Source: Methylobacterium frigidaeris (lineage in GTDB: Bacteria > Pseudomonadota > Alphaproteobacteria > Rhizobiales > Beijerinckiaceae). Taken from it: DNA of 64,000 nt. The position numbers and the translations under genes are program-made. Positions within the stretch are counted from its first letter, which is position 1. Each line of letters starts with the position of its first letter. The notes under the pieces were generated by a model. That model worked only from the letters and a program-made list of their open reading frames with translations, made no database searches and was not told the DNA's origin. The DNA lies in NCBI RefSeq assembly GCF_022179185.1, contig NZ_BPQJ01000005.1, forward strand, positions 239,138-303,137, in the 5' to 3' direction. Below, piece after piece: positions 1 through 9,075 of this stretch.

Positions 1-215
1 AACCCGGCCTCCTCATCGATATCGGCTGCCAGGGCCGCGGCGTCGGCCTCCAGACCCGCATGGGCCAGGCCATCGCCGCCTTCATCGCCTGGGGCGATGC
101 CGACGCGCTGCCGCTCGCCCCCACCCCGATCGCGCCGCTGCCGCTGCACGGGCTGCACCGGCTCTATGCCTCGGCGGTTGTGGCGTGGTACCGGTTGCGC
201 GACGGAGGGTTGTGA
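1..215 (+). CDS. FAD-dependent oxidoreductase, C-terminal end (partial)
   Basis: The reading frame is open from the left edge and ends with TGA at 213-215, giving the last 70 residues of a protein. It contains the GRGVGL segment that in DadA/PuuB-type FAD amine oxidases closes the FAD-binding fold, followed by a proline-rich tail (APTPIAPLP) and a terminal amphipathic segment typical of gamma-glutamylputrescine-oxidase-like enzymes. The substrate cannot be told from this fragment. The assignment rests on the C-terminal signature only; the start and most of the gene lie outside the window. Confidence 0.6.
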   Translation, partial: PGLLIDIGCQGRGVGLQTRMGQAIAAFIAWGDADALPLAPTPIAPLPLHGLHRLYASAVVAWYRLRDGGL

Positions 216-632
216 AGCCGCCGGCAAGTCGACGGCCATCGCGGCGAAGCCTTGAGTGCTCTCCGGGACCCACCGACACCCCGCGTCGCGCTTCCGGCCC
301 GGCCATGACGCCACGGAATCTGAACTCCGCGCCAGGAATACCCTGCGACATTCGCAGGATATCTGTCCGTCGCCGCCCAATCGGGCGCGAGACCGCGGCG
401 TCGGCGCTGCCGTATTGTATTTCGTCATAGGGTGACAACCCTTCCGGCCCGGCCGCCGGGGTCCGGGCACAGTCGGGCCAAAACAATCTCCGAGCCCTTG
501 AAATCGAAGGCCGGCTTTATACTCGACCTCTCTATCGGTGACCGTGGCCGTCGGCACGCGGCTTCATCGCTCCTTAAGCCCGTAGGAGCATATACGTCGC
601 ATCTGCACATTCTCTTTGAACAGACGAGAGCT
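216..632. other. Intergenic stretch upstream of the GGDEF-EAL gene
   Basis: This stretch has no convincing gene. The next frame stays open back to an ATG at 432, but the 67 codons before 633 look non-coding. A sigma70-like pair, TTGAAA at 498-503 and TACTCG at 520-525 with 16 nt between, lies downstream of that ATG. This favours the later start of the next gene. Confidence 0.4.
498..525 (+). promoter_or_regulatory. Candidate sigma70-type promoter for the GGDEF-EAL gene
   Basis: TTGAAA (498-503), 16-nt spacer and TACTCG (520-525), about 100 nt before the preferred GTG start at 633. Pattern match only, no transcript evidence. Confidence 0.3.
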
Positions 633-3371
633 GTGGACCCGACGACCAGGATCTTACGGCCCATAGAGGCCCCGAGCCGCCGCTCCTTCCGGATGGTGGC
701 GGTATCCGCCAGCCTGCTGGCGGCGCTGATCGCGACCGCGGCGGGGCTGCTGGCGCGCGGCCTGCACGAGCATGCGGTCGCGGAGACCGAGCGCAGCCTC
801 ACCGGCCTCTCCACCGTCCTCGCCGACCGGGCCGACCGGGCGCTGCAATCGATCGAGCTGGTTCAGGACTCCGTGATCGGCGAGGTTCGGAACGCGCAGG
901 TGGCGAGCGAGGAGGCCTATGCCGCGCTCGCGGGTCAGCCGGCGCTGCACGAAGCGCTCAAGACCCGGATCGCCGCCCTGCCGCAGGTGAACGCCGTCAT
1001 GGTGATCGACCGCCGCGGCAACCTCCTGAACTTCAGCCGCTCCTGGCCGATCCCGACTGTCAACATCGCCGACCGGGACGACTTCAAGGCCCTGGCGGCC
1101 GACCCCGCCCTCGACCGCTTCATCGGCCGGCCGGTGCAGAACCGCGGCGACGGGGCGTGGACGATCTCCATCGCCCGCAAGGTCCGGGCCCCGGACGGGG
1201 CCTTCCTCGGCCTGGTGCTCGGTGCGGTCGAACTCGGTTATTTCGAGCGGCTCTACGGGGCGATCGCGCCGCCGCACGACTACGTCGTCTCGGTCTTCCG
1301 CGACGACGGCACCCTTCTCGCGCGCCATCCCCACCGCGGCGGCAGCATCGGCCGGAGCTTCGCCGGGACCGCGGCTCTGCGCATCGCGCTCAAGAGTCCG
1401 GCCGGCGGCGTCATCCGCAACGTCAGCCCGATCGACGGCCTCGACCGCATCGTCGCCACCCGCGCCCTGACGCGCTACCCGATAATCCTGAGCGTCGGCC
1501 GCACCGCGGAGGCGAGCCTGGCCGCCTGGCGCCAGCAGGCGTGGCTCATCGGCATGGCCGCCCTGCTGCTCGATCTCGGCCTCGCCGGGCTGGTCCTCGT
1601 CGCCTTCCGGCAGGCGCGGGCGCAGGCGCAGCTAGCGCAGGCCGAGGCCGCCCGCGCCGCTGCCGAGATGCGCGCGCGGGCGGAGCGGGAGCTGACGGCC
1701 CAGCACGCCCAGTTCGGCCTCGCCCTCGACCACATGACCCAGGGCCTGTGCCTGTTCGACCGCGACGACCGGCTGATCGTGATGAACGCGCGCTACGCGC
1801 AGATGCATGCCGTTCCGGAGATTCTGCGCCGGCCGGGTGCGCCGCTCTCCGCGCTGCTCGGGCATCTCGGCTCGGCCGGGCGGCTGGCGGTGCCGCTGGT
1901 GGAGGCCTGCGCCCGCATCGCCGCCGGCGGGACGCCGGCGAGCTTCACCTGCGACCTCGCCGACGGACGCGCCGTCGCCGTCGTGCACGTGCCGATCCCG
2001 GGCGGCGGCTGGGTCTGCACCCATGAGGACGTGACGCAGCGCCGCCGCAGCGAGGCGCGCATCGCCCACCTCGCCAGCCACGACGCCCTGACCGGGCTGC
2101 CGAACCGCGCCCAGCTGCAGGAGCGCCTCGACGCGGCGCTGGCCGGGCGCATCGACGACGAGGCGGTGAGCGTGCTCTGCCTCGACCTCGACGGCTTCAA
2201 GGAGGTCAACGACAGCTACGGCCACCCGGTCGGCGACGAGCTGCTGCGCCTCGTGGCGCGGCGGCTCCAGGAGGCGGTCGGCGCCAATGCGCTCGTCGGG
2301 CGCCTGGGTGGCGACGAGTTCGCGGTGATCCGCTGCGCGCCCTCGCATCCGGCCGGCGTGGCGGCTCTGGCCGAGCGGATCGTGCGGCTGCTGCGGCGGC
2401 CCTTCGAGGTCCAGGGCCACGAGGTCGGCATCGGCACCTCGATCGGCCTCGCGACGACCTGCGAGACCGGCCTCACCACCGCCGAGCTGCTGCGCCGGGC
2501 CGATGTCGCCCTCTACCAGGCGAAAGCCTCGGGGCGGAACGGCTGGCGCCTCTTCGACCCGGCGATGGATGCCGACCTGCAGCGCCGCCGCCAGCTCGGC
2601 GCGGATCTGCGCAGCGCGCTCGCCGAAGGGCAGCTCGACCTCCACTACCAGCCGATCGTCGCCGCCGACGGGTCGGGCCTGCGCGCCCGCGAGGCGCTCC
2701 TGCGCTGGCGCCACCCGCGCGACGGCTTCGTCAGCCCGGGCGAGTTCATCCCGATCGCCGAGGCGACCGGGCAGATCCGCCGGCTCGGCGCCTGGGCGCT
2801 CGCCCGGGCCTGCGCCGATGCTGCCGCCTGGCCCGCGGACGTCAAGGTGGCGGTGAACCTCTCTCCGGCGCAGTTCGTCGACGACGGCCTCGTCGAGGAG
2901 GTCGCCGGGGCGCTTCATGCCAGCGGCCTGTCGCCCGCGCGGCTCGAGCTCGAGATCACCGAATCGGTGCTGCTGCAGGACGACAAGGCCACGCTGGCGG
3001 TCCTGCACCGCCTGCGCGCCCTCGGGGTCGGCACGGCGATGGACGATTTCGGCACCGGCTACTCCTCGTTGAGCTACCTGCGCCGCTTCCCCTTCGACAA
3101 GATCAAGATCGACCGGTGCTTCGTGCAGGGCCTCGGGCAGGGCACGGGCGAGGAGGCCGGCAGCGTCGAGATCGTCCGCGCCACGATCGGCCTCGGCAAG
3201 GCCCTCGGCATGACCGTCCTGGCCGAGGGAGTCGAGACCGAGGCGCAGGCGGCGATCCTGCGCGAGGCGGGCTGCGACGAGTTGCAGGGCTACCTGTTCG
3301 GCCGGCCCTGCCCCGTGGGCGAGCTGCGCGGGACCGGAGGGATCGGCGCAGGGATGTCGGCCGCGGCCTGA
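633..3371 (+). CDS. Membrane-anchored GGDEF-EAL cyclic-di-GMP protein with dCache-like sensor
   Basis: Likely makes and/or degrades cyclic di-GMP in response to a periplasmic signal. Order from the GTG at 633 (912 aa): transmembrane helix at about 20-40, a dCache-like periplasmic region to about 305, a second membrane helix near 310-330, a coiled linker, a PAS-like segment (FDRDDRL), GGDEF and EAL. GGDEF is intact near residue 559. The EAL domain keeps EALLRW, the DDFGTG motif and AEGVETE, so both activities are possible. The product-inhibition RxxD site expected just before GGDEF is absent (VGAN is found). The start could also be ATG 432 or ATG 693; GTG 633 keeps the first membrane helix whole and follows a promoter-like site. 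It ends 3 bp from the convergent amidase gene. Confidence 0.85.
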   Translation: MDPTTRILRPIEAPSRRSFRMVAVSASLLAALIATAAGLLARGLHEHAVAETERSLTGLSTVLADRADRALQSIELVQDSVIGEVRNAQVASEEAYAALAGQPALHEALKTRIAALPQVNAVMVIDRRGNLLNFSRSWPIPTVNIADRDDFKALAADPALDRFIGRPVQNRGDGAWTISIARKVRAPDGAFLGLVLGAVELGYFERLYGAIAPPHDYVVSVFRDDGTLLARHPHRGGSIGRSFAGTAALRIALKSPAGGVIRNVSPIDGLDRIVATRALTRYPIILSVGRTAEASLAAWRQQAWLIGMAALLLDLGLAGLVLVAFRQARAQAQLAQAEAARAAAEMRARAERELTAQHAQFGLALDHMTQGLCLFDRDDRLIVMNARYAQMHAVPEILRRPGAPLSALLGHLGSAGRLAVPLVEACARIAAGGTPASFTCDLADGRAVAVVHVPIPGGGWVCTHEDVTQRRRSEARIAHLASHDALTGLPNRAQLQERLDAALAGRIDDEAVSVLCLDLDGFKEVNDSYGHPVGDELLRLVARRLQEAVGANALVGRLGGDEFAVIRCAPSHPAGVAALAERIVRLLRRPFEVQGHEVGIGTSIGLATTCETGLTTAELLRRADVALYQAKASGRNGWRLFDPAMDADLQRRRQLGADLRSALAEGQLDLHYQPIVAADGSGLRAREALLRWRHPRDGFVSPGEFIPIAEATGQIRRLGAWALARACADAAAWPADVKVAVNLSPAQFVDDGLVEEVAGALHASGLSPARLELEITESVLLQDDKATLAVLHRLRALGVGTAMDDFGTGYSSLSYLRRFPFDKIKIDRCFVQGLGQGTGEEAGSVEIVRATIGLGKALGMTVLAEGVETEAQAAILREAGCDELQGYLFGRPCPVGELRGTGGIGAGMSAAA

Positions 3372-3374
3372 CCG

Positions 3375-4619
3375 TTACCCCCTCAACGCCCGCTCGATCA
3401 GCCCCGCCGCCGCGAGCGCCCGGCCGTCGTCGCCGAACCGGGCGATCACCTGGACGCCGACCGGCAGGCCGGCCTCCGTCCGGTCGACCGGCAGGGTGAC
3501 GCAGGGCACGCCCATCAGGGTCCACAGGCGGTTGAAGCGGGAATCCCCCGTATGGTCGAGGCCGGCGGGCGCCGCGCCGGGCGCCGCGTAGGTCAGGAGC
3601 ACGTCGAAGCCGTTCTCCGAAAAGACGTCCTTCAGGCCGCGCCGGGCGTGGTGGGCGGTGCGGCGGGCGGCGTCGTAGGCCGCCGTCTCGATTCCTTGCG
3701 CCTCGTCGAGGGCGGCGCGCAGGCGCGGCGGCAGGGCGTCACGGTGGGCGGCGTATTCCCAGGCCAGCGCCTGGCGCGCCTCGTAATCCTGGATCGTGCC
3801 GTGGGCCGCGAAGGCCTCGCCGAACGGGGCCGGCAGGGTGAGGTCGCGGATCGCCGCACCTGCCCGCTCGGCGGCCGCCGCCGCCCGGGCGAGGGCGGCC
3901 TCCGCCTCCGGCTCGGGGGTGGCGCAGAACTCCTGGCGCAGGATCCCGATGCGGGGCGCGCCGCCATCCCCCGCTCGCGCGATGGCCGGCCGGTCGGCGA
4001 GGAGCGCCAGCGCGTGGGCGGCGTCTGCGACGCCGGCCGCGAACAGGCCGAGCGTGTCGAGGGCCCAGGAATAGCACTTCACCCCCACCGTCGGCAGCAG
4101 ACGGAACGACGGCTTGACCCCGACGACGCCGCAGAACGCCGCCGGGCGGATCACCGAGCCTCCCGTCTGGGTGCCCAGCGCCAGCGGCAGCATCCCGGCC
4201 GCCACCGCGGCGGCCGAACCGGCCGAGGAGCCGCCGGGGGTGTGCCCGGGATTGCTGGGATTGCGGGTCCTGGTCGGGTCGAGGAAGGCGAAGGGCGTGG
4301 TGGTGGTCTTGGCGAGCGGCACCGCGCCGAGACGCTTCAACCGCGCCACCACCGGCGCGTCGGCGAGCGGGCGCCAGTTCTCGTAGATGCTGGACCCCAT
4401 CCGGGTGGGCAGGTCGGCGGTGTCGATGATGTCCTTGATCCCGACCGCGATGCCGGCGAGCGGGCCGCTCGCCGGGACGGCCGGCGCGGGATCGACGCAG
4501 ACCAGGGCGCCGACCTCCGGCTCGCGGGACGCGATCGCCTCGCGCACGAGGCCGACCGCCCCCTCGGGCGTCAGCCGGCCGGCATCGATTCGGGCGCTGA
4601 GGTCGAGGAGCGAGAGCAT
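3375..4619 (-). CDS. Amidase signature family hydrolase, malonamidase E2-like
   Basis: Hydrolyses a small amide to acid and ammonia, probably in the cytoplasm. The 414-aa protein carries the complete Ser-cisSer-Lys triad of the amidase signature family: Lys62 in GIKDII, Ser131 in the GGSSAG loop and nucleophile Ser155 in TGGS. These residue numbers and the length agree with what is known of malonamidase E2, so a malonamidase-like substrate is a reasonable guess, but the family is broad and substrate cannot be read from sequence. The start at 4619 gives a normal N-terminus; the open frame further upstream looks non-coding. It converges on the GGDEF-EAL gene and is divergent from lptB. Confidence 0.85.
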   Translation of the reverse strand: MLSLLDLSARIDAGRLTPEGAVGLVREAIASREPEVGALVCVDPAPAVPASGPLAGIAVGIKDIIDTADLPTRMGSSIYENWRPLADAPVVARLKRLGAVPLAKTTTTPFAFLDPTRTRNPSNPGHTPGGSSAGSAAAVAAGMLPLALGTQTGGSVIRPAAFCGVVGVKPSFRLLPTVGVKCYSWALDTLGLFAAGVADAAHALALLADRPAIARAGDGGAPRIGILRQEFCATPEPEAEAALARAAAAAERAGAAIRDLTLPAPFGEAFAAHGTIQDYEARQALAWEYAAHRDALPPRLRAALDEAQGIETAAYDAARRTAHHARRGLKDVFSENGFDVLLTYAAPGAAPAGLDHTGDSRFNRLWTLMGVPCVTLPVDRTEAGLPVGVQVIARFGDDGRALAAAGLIERALRG

Positions 4620-4848
4620 CGGGCGGTCCGGGCGGGAGGAATCGGGTCGAGCGCCTTTGTAAGCGCAATGGGGCCGCGTGTTCCAGAACACGCGAGGGCG
4701 CGCGGGGCGCGTTGCGGCCGGGGCCCGGCTTCGGCTAAACCGGCGCCGTTCACCCGTCGCACGGCCGCCTGGGGCGGAAAGGCCGGCGCGACGGGGCGCC
4801 GACGCGCCGGGATCCTTCGCCGGCATCCTTCGCGAGAGAGCCTGCCCC

Positions 4849-5718
4849 GTGACCGTTCCCTTCGCCCTGCCGCTGCAAGCCCAGGCATTCCCGACGCATG
4901 CGATGCCGGCCGCCTCACGCCTGGGGCGCCTGTTCGGCCGCGGGCGCAAGGCCGGGGCCCTGGCCCAGGACGGCGCCGCCGACGGCTCTAGCGGGCCCGG
5001 CATCCTGGCGGTGGCCGGCCTCAAGAAGAGCTACGGCGCCCGCACGGTGGTGCACGATGCCGGCCTGACCGTGCGCAACGGCGAGGCGGTGGGCCTGCTC
5101 GGCCCCAACGGTGCCGGCAAGACCACGATCTTCTACATGATCACCGGCCTGGTCTCGGCCGATCGCGGCACGATCAGCCTCGACGGCCACGAGATCACCC
5201 GGCTGCCGATGTACCAGCGCGCCCGGCTCGGCATCGGCTACCTGCCGCAGGAGGCCTCGATCTTTCGCGGCCTCAACGTCGAGGACAACATCCGGGCGGT
5301 GCTCGAGGTAGTGGAGCCGGACCGCAAGGCCCGCGAGCGCAAGCTCGATTCGCTCCTCGACGAGTTCAACATCACCCGCCTGCGCAAGTCGCCCTCGATC
5401 GCGCTCTCGGGCGGCGAGCGGCGGCGCTGCGAGATCGCCCGGGCGCTCGCCTCCTCGCCCTCCTTCATGCTGCTCGACGAGCCCTTCGCGGGCATCGACC
5501 CGATCGCGGTGGGCGACATCCAGGAACTGGTGATGCACCTCAAGGGCCGCGGCATCGGCGTTCTCATCACCGACCACAACGTGCGCGAGACGCTGGGTCT
5601 CATCGACCGGGCCTACATCGTCCATTCGGGCCGCATCCTCACCGAGGGCACGCCCGACGAGATCGTGGCGAACGAGGATGTGCGCCGGCTGTATCTGGGC
5701 GAGGACTTCCGGTTGTAG
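4849..5718 (+). CDS. lptB: Lipopolysaccharide export ABC ATPase LptB
   Basis: ATPase of the LptB2FGC complex that drives lipopolysaccharide from the inner membrane to the Lpt bridge. Walker [10 protein letters not shown], the Q-loop region LPQEAS, signature LSGGERRR and Walker B MLLDEPF are all intact, and the ending YLGEDFRL is typical of LptB. An N-terminal extension of about 50 residues precedes the ABC domain, as in many Hyphomicrobiales. The start is uncertain: GTG 4849 is used here, with ATG 4903 as the alternative. Its position before rpoN, hpf and ptsN is the standard alphaproteobacterial order, although here a 488-bp repeat-bearing spacer separates it from rpoN. The periplasmic partner genes lptA and lptC that usually lie just upstream are not present. 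Confidence 0.93.
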   Translation: MTVPFALPLQAQAFPTHAMPAASRLGRLFGRGRKAGALAQDGAADGSSGPGILAVAGLKKSYGARTVVHDAGLTVRNGEAVGLLGPNGAGKTTIFYMITGLVSADRGTISLDGHEITRLPMYQRARLGIGYLPQEASIFRGLNVEDNIRAVLEVVEPDRKARERKLDSLLDEFNITRLRKSPSIALSGGERRRCEIARALASSPSFMLLDEPFAGIDPIAVGDIQELVMHLKGRGIGVLITDHNVRETLGLIDRAYIVHSGRILTEGTPDEIVANEDVRRLYLGEDFRL

Positions 5719-5767
5719 CGATTCGTGTCCAGATCGAGTGAACCCTCTCCGTGGATCCTCCCGCGTG

Positions 5768-5799
5768 GTCATTCCGGCCGCGCGGCGGAACCCGGGATC
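5768..5799 (+). repeat. REP-like palindromic element, degenerate copy
   Basis: Starts GTCATTCCGG, has a CCGCGCGGCGGAA centre and a decayed right arm CCCGGGATCC. It matches the copy at 9474-9525 in the same orientation. Confidence 0.55.
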
Positions 5800-5890
5800 C
5801 AGACACTCAGGTCGTGCAGGACGAAGCGGAACGGTGTCAGCCTTTTTCTGAACCGGCAGCGGTTCTGGATTGCGCGTCGCGCCCCTTCGG

Positions 5891-5930
5891 GTCCGGGCTC
5901 CGCTGCGCAACTCCGGAATGACGCAGAGAG
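5891..5930 (+). repeat. REP-like palindromic element
   Basis: Left arm is shortened (GTCCGGG), the 14-nt centre CTCCGCTGCGCAAC is at 5898-5911 and right arm TCCGGAATGAC at 5912-5922, followed by the shared tail GCAGAGAG. Orientation is opposite to the copy at 5768. Confidence 0.65.
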
Positions 5931-6206
5931 GCGGCGCCGTCGGCGACGCCTGAAGGATGCCTTGCTTCGTCGGCACCTTGATCGATTTCTCTCACCCTGC
6001 GTCGCGACGCAATCCTTATGCCGGGCGAGCCCTTTTTGCGCTGGCGCCCGGCCCCGGCCTGCGCCACGCTCGCGGCGGATCACGCAGGATCCTCAGGATC
6101 GCTTTGACGCGTGCCACGCTTCGGTTTAAAGCTGCTGTCAGATGTCTGAAGCAAGACTTGTGCCGACCCCGGCCGGAACCGGGGCGTCGCATGGCGGGGC
6201 TGGCTG

Positions 6207-7766
6207 ATGGGTTTGCTGCAACGGCTCGAGATGCGCCAGGGCCAGGCCCTGGTGATGACGCCGCAACTCCTGCAGGCGATCAAGCTCTTGCAGCTCTCCC
6301 ATCTCGACCTTGCGGCTTACGTCGATGCCGAGCTGGAGCGCAACCCGCTCCTGGAGCGGGCCGAGGTCGAGGCGATCGGCGAGCCCGGCGAATCCCGTGG
6401 CGAGGCGGCCGAAGCGAGCCGCGGCGACGGCGACGGGTTCGACGGTGATGGTGCGGCCGAGCCATGGCTCGCCCACGACCTCAACCCGAGCCGCAGCGAG
6501 ATCGAGGGCGACCTCGGCACCCGCCTCGACAACGTGTTCCCGGATGACGGCCCGGTAGGCCGCGAGACGTCGGCGGTGGGGGCTGAGGGGCTGTCGCTCA
6601 CCCCGGCGCCCTGGAGCGGCACCGGCGGCAGCTTCGACGGCGAGGCGCCGGATTTCGAGGCGACGCTGACCGCCGAATCCTCTCTGCACGACCACCTCTC
6701 GGCCCAGCTCGACATCGCCACCCGCGACCCCGTCGAGCGCCTGGTCGGCGGCTTCCTGGTCGATGCCATCGACGAGGCCGGCTACCTCCGCGAGGATCTC
6801 TCCGCCCTGGCCGAGCGCCTCGGCGTCGCTCTCCCGGTGGTCGAGCGGGTGCTGGGGATCGTCCAGGGCTTCGACCCCTCGGGCGTCGGCGCCCGCGACC
6901 TCGCCGAGTGCCTGGCGATCCAGCTGCGCGAGCAGGACCGGTTCGATCCGGCGATGCAGGCGCTCGTCTCGCGCCTCGACCTCGTCGCCAAGCGCGACTT
7001 CGCGGGGTTGCGCCGCCTGTGCGGGGTCGACGAGGAGGACCTCGCCGACATGCTGTCCGAGCTGCGCCGCCTCGACCCCAAGCCCGGCCGCGCCTTCGGC
7101 GCCGGCCCGGTCGAGGTGCTGGTGCCGGACGTGTTCGTGCGCCCGGCCCCGGACGGCTCCTGGCTCGTCGAGCTGAACAGCGAGGCCCTGCCCCGGGTGC
7201 TGGTCAACCAGAGCTACTACGCCACCGTCTCGCGCGGGGCGACGACCGAGACCGACAAGGCCTTCCTGTCGGAATGCCTGCAGACCGCCAACTGGCTCAC
7301 CCGCAGCCTGGAGCAGCGCGCCCGCACCATCCTGAAGGTGGCAAGCGAGATCGTGCGCCAGCAGGACGGGTTCTTCGTCAACGGCGTCGCCCATCTGCGG
7401 CCGCTCAACCTGAAGACCGTCGCCGACGCGATCGGCATGCACGAATCCACCGTCTCGCGGGTGACCTCGAACAAGTCGATCGGCACCAGCCGCGGCACCT
7501 TCGAGATGAAGTACTTCTTCACCGCGGCGATCCCCGGGGCGGCGGGCGCCGCGGCCCATTCCTCGGAGGCCGTGCGCCACCGCATCAAGCAACTCATCGA
7601 GGCCGAGACCGCCGCCGACGTCCTGTCGGACGACGCCCTGGTGCAGCGCCTGCGCGGCGAGGGGGTCGACATCGCCCGCCGCACCGTGGCGAAGTACCGG
7701 GAATCCCTGCGCATCCCCTCCTCGATCGAGCGCCGGCGCGAGCGCGCCGCGATGCCGGCGCGCTGA
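6207..7766 (+). CDS. rpoN: RNA polymerase sigma-54 factor RpoN
   Basis: Alternative sigma factor that recognises -24/-12 promoters and needs AAA+ activators; in this group it serves nitrogen and other nutrient responses. The 519-aa protein begins with the Q-rich region I (RLEMRQGQALVMTPQLLQAI), followed by an acidic region II, the core-binding domain and HTH (HESTVSRV). The RpoN box is intact near the C-terminus as ARRTVAKYRE. Length is normal. Start ATG 6207 gives the canonical N-terminus. It is followed by hpf and ptsN, the classical conserved linkage. Confidence 0.96.
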   Translation: MGLLQRLEMRQGQALVMTPQLLQAIKLLQLSHLDLAAYVDAELERNPLLERAEVEAIGEPGESRGEAAEASRGDGDGFDGDGAAEPWLAHDLNPSRSEIEGDLGTRLDNVFPDDGPVGRETSAVGAEGLSLTPAPWSGTGGSFDGEAPDFEATLTAESSLHDHLSAQLDIATRDPVERLVGGFLVDAIDEAGYLREDLSALAERLGVALPVVERVLGIVQGFDPSGVGARDLAECLAIQLREQDRFDPAMQALVSRLDLVAKRDFAGLRRLCGVDEEDLADMLSELRRLDPKPGRAFGAGPVEVLVPDVFVRPAPDGSWLVELNSEALPRVLVNQSYYATVSRGATTETDKAFLSECLQTANWLTRSLEQRARTILKVASEIVRQQDGFFVNGVAHLRPLNLKTVADAIGMHESTVSRVTSNKSIGTSRGTFEMKYFFTAAIPGAAGAAAHSSEAVRHRIKQLIEAETAADVLSDDALVQRLRGEGVDIARRTVAKYRESLRIPSSIERRRERAAMPAR

Positions 7767-7806
7767 AGCGCCCGGCCACCCGCCTGCCGCAACTGAGCCG
7801 GCTTCG

Positions 7807-7835
7807 TTGACTTCGCGTCCGGGCGTTCTTAGCTC
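7807..7835 (+). promoter_or_regulatory. Candidate sigma70-type promoter for hpf
   Basis: TTGACT at 7807-7812, a 17-nt spacer and TAGCTC at 7830-7835, about 70 nt before the hpf start. It would let hpf be expressed apart from rpoN. Confidence 0.4.
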
Positions 7836-7907
7836 TTGAGGGCTGGCCCTGGCGCCGGAGACGTCCCCGGAGCCTGGGCCGACGAACGACGAGACCGGAG
7901 GGAGCTG

Positions 7908-8504
7908 ATGGCAGCGTTGCGCGTGTCGGGTCGTGGCGTGGATCTCGGGGAGGCCCTGAGAACCCGGGCGGAGGAGCGGATCTCCGCGGCCCTCGCCAAG
8001 TACTTCGACGGTGCCTACAACGGCCACGTGACGGTCGCGCGGGACGGCGGCGCCTATCGCACCGACTGCGTGCTGCACCTGCCCTCGGGCATCACCCTCG
8101 AGGCCTCGGGCACTGCCCACGACGCCCATGCGAGCTTCGACCAGACCGCCGAGCGGATCGAGAAGCGCCTGCGCCGCTACAAGCACCGCCTCAAGTCCCA
8201 CCCGAACGGCCACGCCAAGGATCGGGCCGTCAACGGCGGCCTGCCCGACACCGCCGTGATGGAGGCGGCCTACTCGGTGATGGAAGCACCCGAGGAGGAT
8301 ACCGGCGAGCACCCGCCGATCATCGCCGAGAGCACCCGCACCTTGCACCGGCGCACGGTGAGCGAGGCGGTGGTGGAGCTCGATCTCACCGGTGTCCCCG
8401 TTCTCGTCTTCGTTCACGCTGGAACCGAGCGGGTCAACGTCGTATATCGTCGTGGCGACGGCGCGATCGGCTGGATCGATCCGCCGGAACGCGGCACTCC
8501 GTGA
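7908..8504 (+). CDS. hpf: Long-form ribosome hibernation promoting factor
   Basis: Binds the 30S decoding region and, through its C-terminal domain, dimerises ribosomes into inactive 100S particles under starvation. The 198-aa length and the two-domain layout mark the long form: an N-terminal S30AE fold (LRVSGRGVDLGEALRTR to about residue 100), a linker, then the C-terminal dimerisation domain from about residue 145 (RRTVSEAVVELDL...NVVYRR). Start ATG 7908 has a strong GGAGGGA ribosome-binding site. It lies between rpoN and ptsN, the usual place. Confidence 0.95.
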   Translation: MAALRVSGRGVDLGEALRTRAEERISAALAKYFDGAYNGHVTVARDGGAYRTDCVLHLPSGITLEASGTAHDAHASFDQTAERIEKRLRRYKHRLKSHPNGHAKDRAVNGGLPDTAVMEAAYSVMEAPEEDTGEHPPIIAESTRTLHRRTVSEAVVELDLTGVPVLVFVHAGTERVNVVYRRGDGAIGWIDPPERGTP

Positions 8505-8594
8505 GCGGGCCTGAACCCCTCTCGCGGAAGGCCTCCGGTCCTGGAACAAGTGCGGGGCGCCTTGGCGCTCCCCGCCGATGAGGCAGCGGTCTCG

Positions 8595-9059
8595 ATGCCA
8601 TTGCTGGAATTCCTGAAGCCGGAGGCGGTCCTCCCGGCGCTGCGCGCGCAGGGGAAGAAGCAGGTTCTGCAGGAGCTGGCTGCCCAGGCGGCCCGCCACC
8701 TGCCGGGCCTGGACGAGCGCGAGATCTTCGAGACGCTGCTGCAGCGCGAACGCCTCGGCTCGACCGGCATCGGCGAGGGCGTGGCGATCCCGCACGGCAA
8801 GCTGTCGGGGCTCGACACGCTGTTCGGCCTGATGGCCCGCCTCGAGCGCCCGGTCGATTTCGAGGCCCTGGACGGCCAGCCGGTCGACATCGCCTTCCTG
8901 CTGCTCGCCCCCGAGGGCGCCGGCGCCGACCACCTGAAGGCCCTGGCCCGGGTCGCCCGCGTGCTGCGCGAGCCCGGCATCATCGACCGCATCCGCGCCG
9001 CCCGCGACGCCGACGCGCTCTACGCCCTCCTGACCCAATCCCCCGCCCAGGCGGCGTGA
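8595..9059 (+). CDS. ptsN: Nitrogen-related PTS EIIA protein PtsN
   Basis: Phosphoryl acceptor at the end of the PTS-Ntr relay (PtsP-NPr-PtsN), which in alphaproteobacteria regulates rather than transports sugar and links nitrogen, potassium and stress control. The phospho-accepting histidine is His67 in GVAIPHGK. ATG 8595 gives 154 aa, the usual length, and the typical start MPLLEFL; an upstream GTG at 8550 is the alternative. Third gene of the rpoN-hpf-ptsN set. Confidence 0.94.
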   Translation: MPLLEFLKPEAVLPALRAQGKKQVLQELAAQAARHLPGLDEREIFETLLQRERLGSTGIGEGVAIPHGKLSGLDTLFGLMARLERPVDFEALDGQPVDIAFLLLAPEGAGADHLKALARVARVLREPGIIDRIRAARDADALYALLTQSPAQAA

Positions 9060-9075
9060 GAACAGCGGCGTGACG

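Larger units (their letters stand above)
5719..6206. other. lptB-rpoN spacer with two REP-like elements
   Basis: This 488-bp stretch has no credible gene. It holds two copies of the dispersed palindromic element in opposite orientation (5768-5799 and 5891-5930). A small ORF across the spacer on the plus strand (5725-6129) is arginine-rich noise running through the repeats. The last 60 bp should hold the rpoN promoter and ribosome-binding region; no clear promoter boxes were found. Confidence 0.6.

Noticed and set aside
432..632. N-terminal extension of the GGDEF-EAL protein from ATG 432
   Set aside because: 67 extra residues lack coding character, precede the first membrane helix without sense, and lie partly upstream of a promoter-like site.
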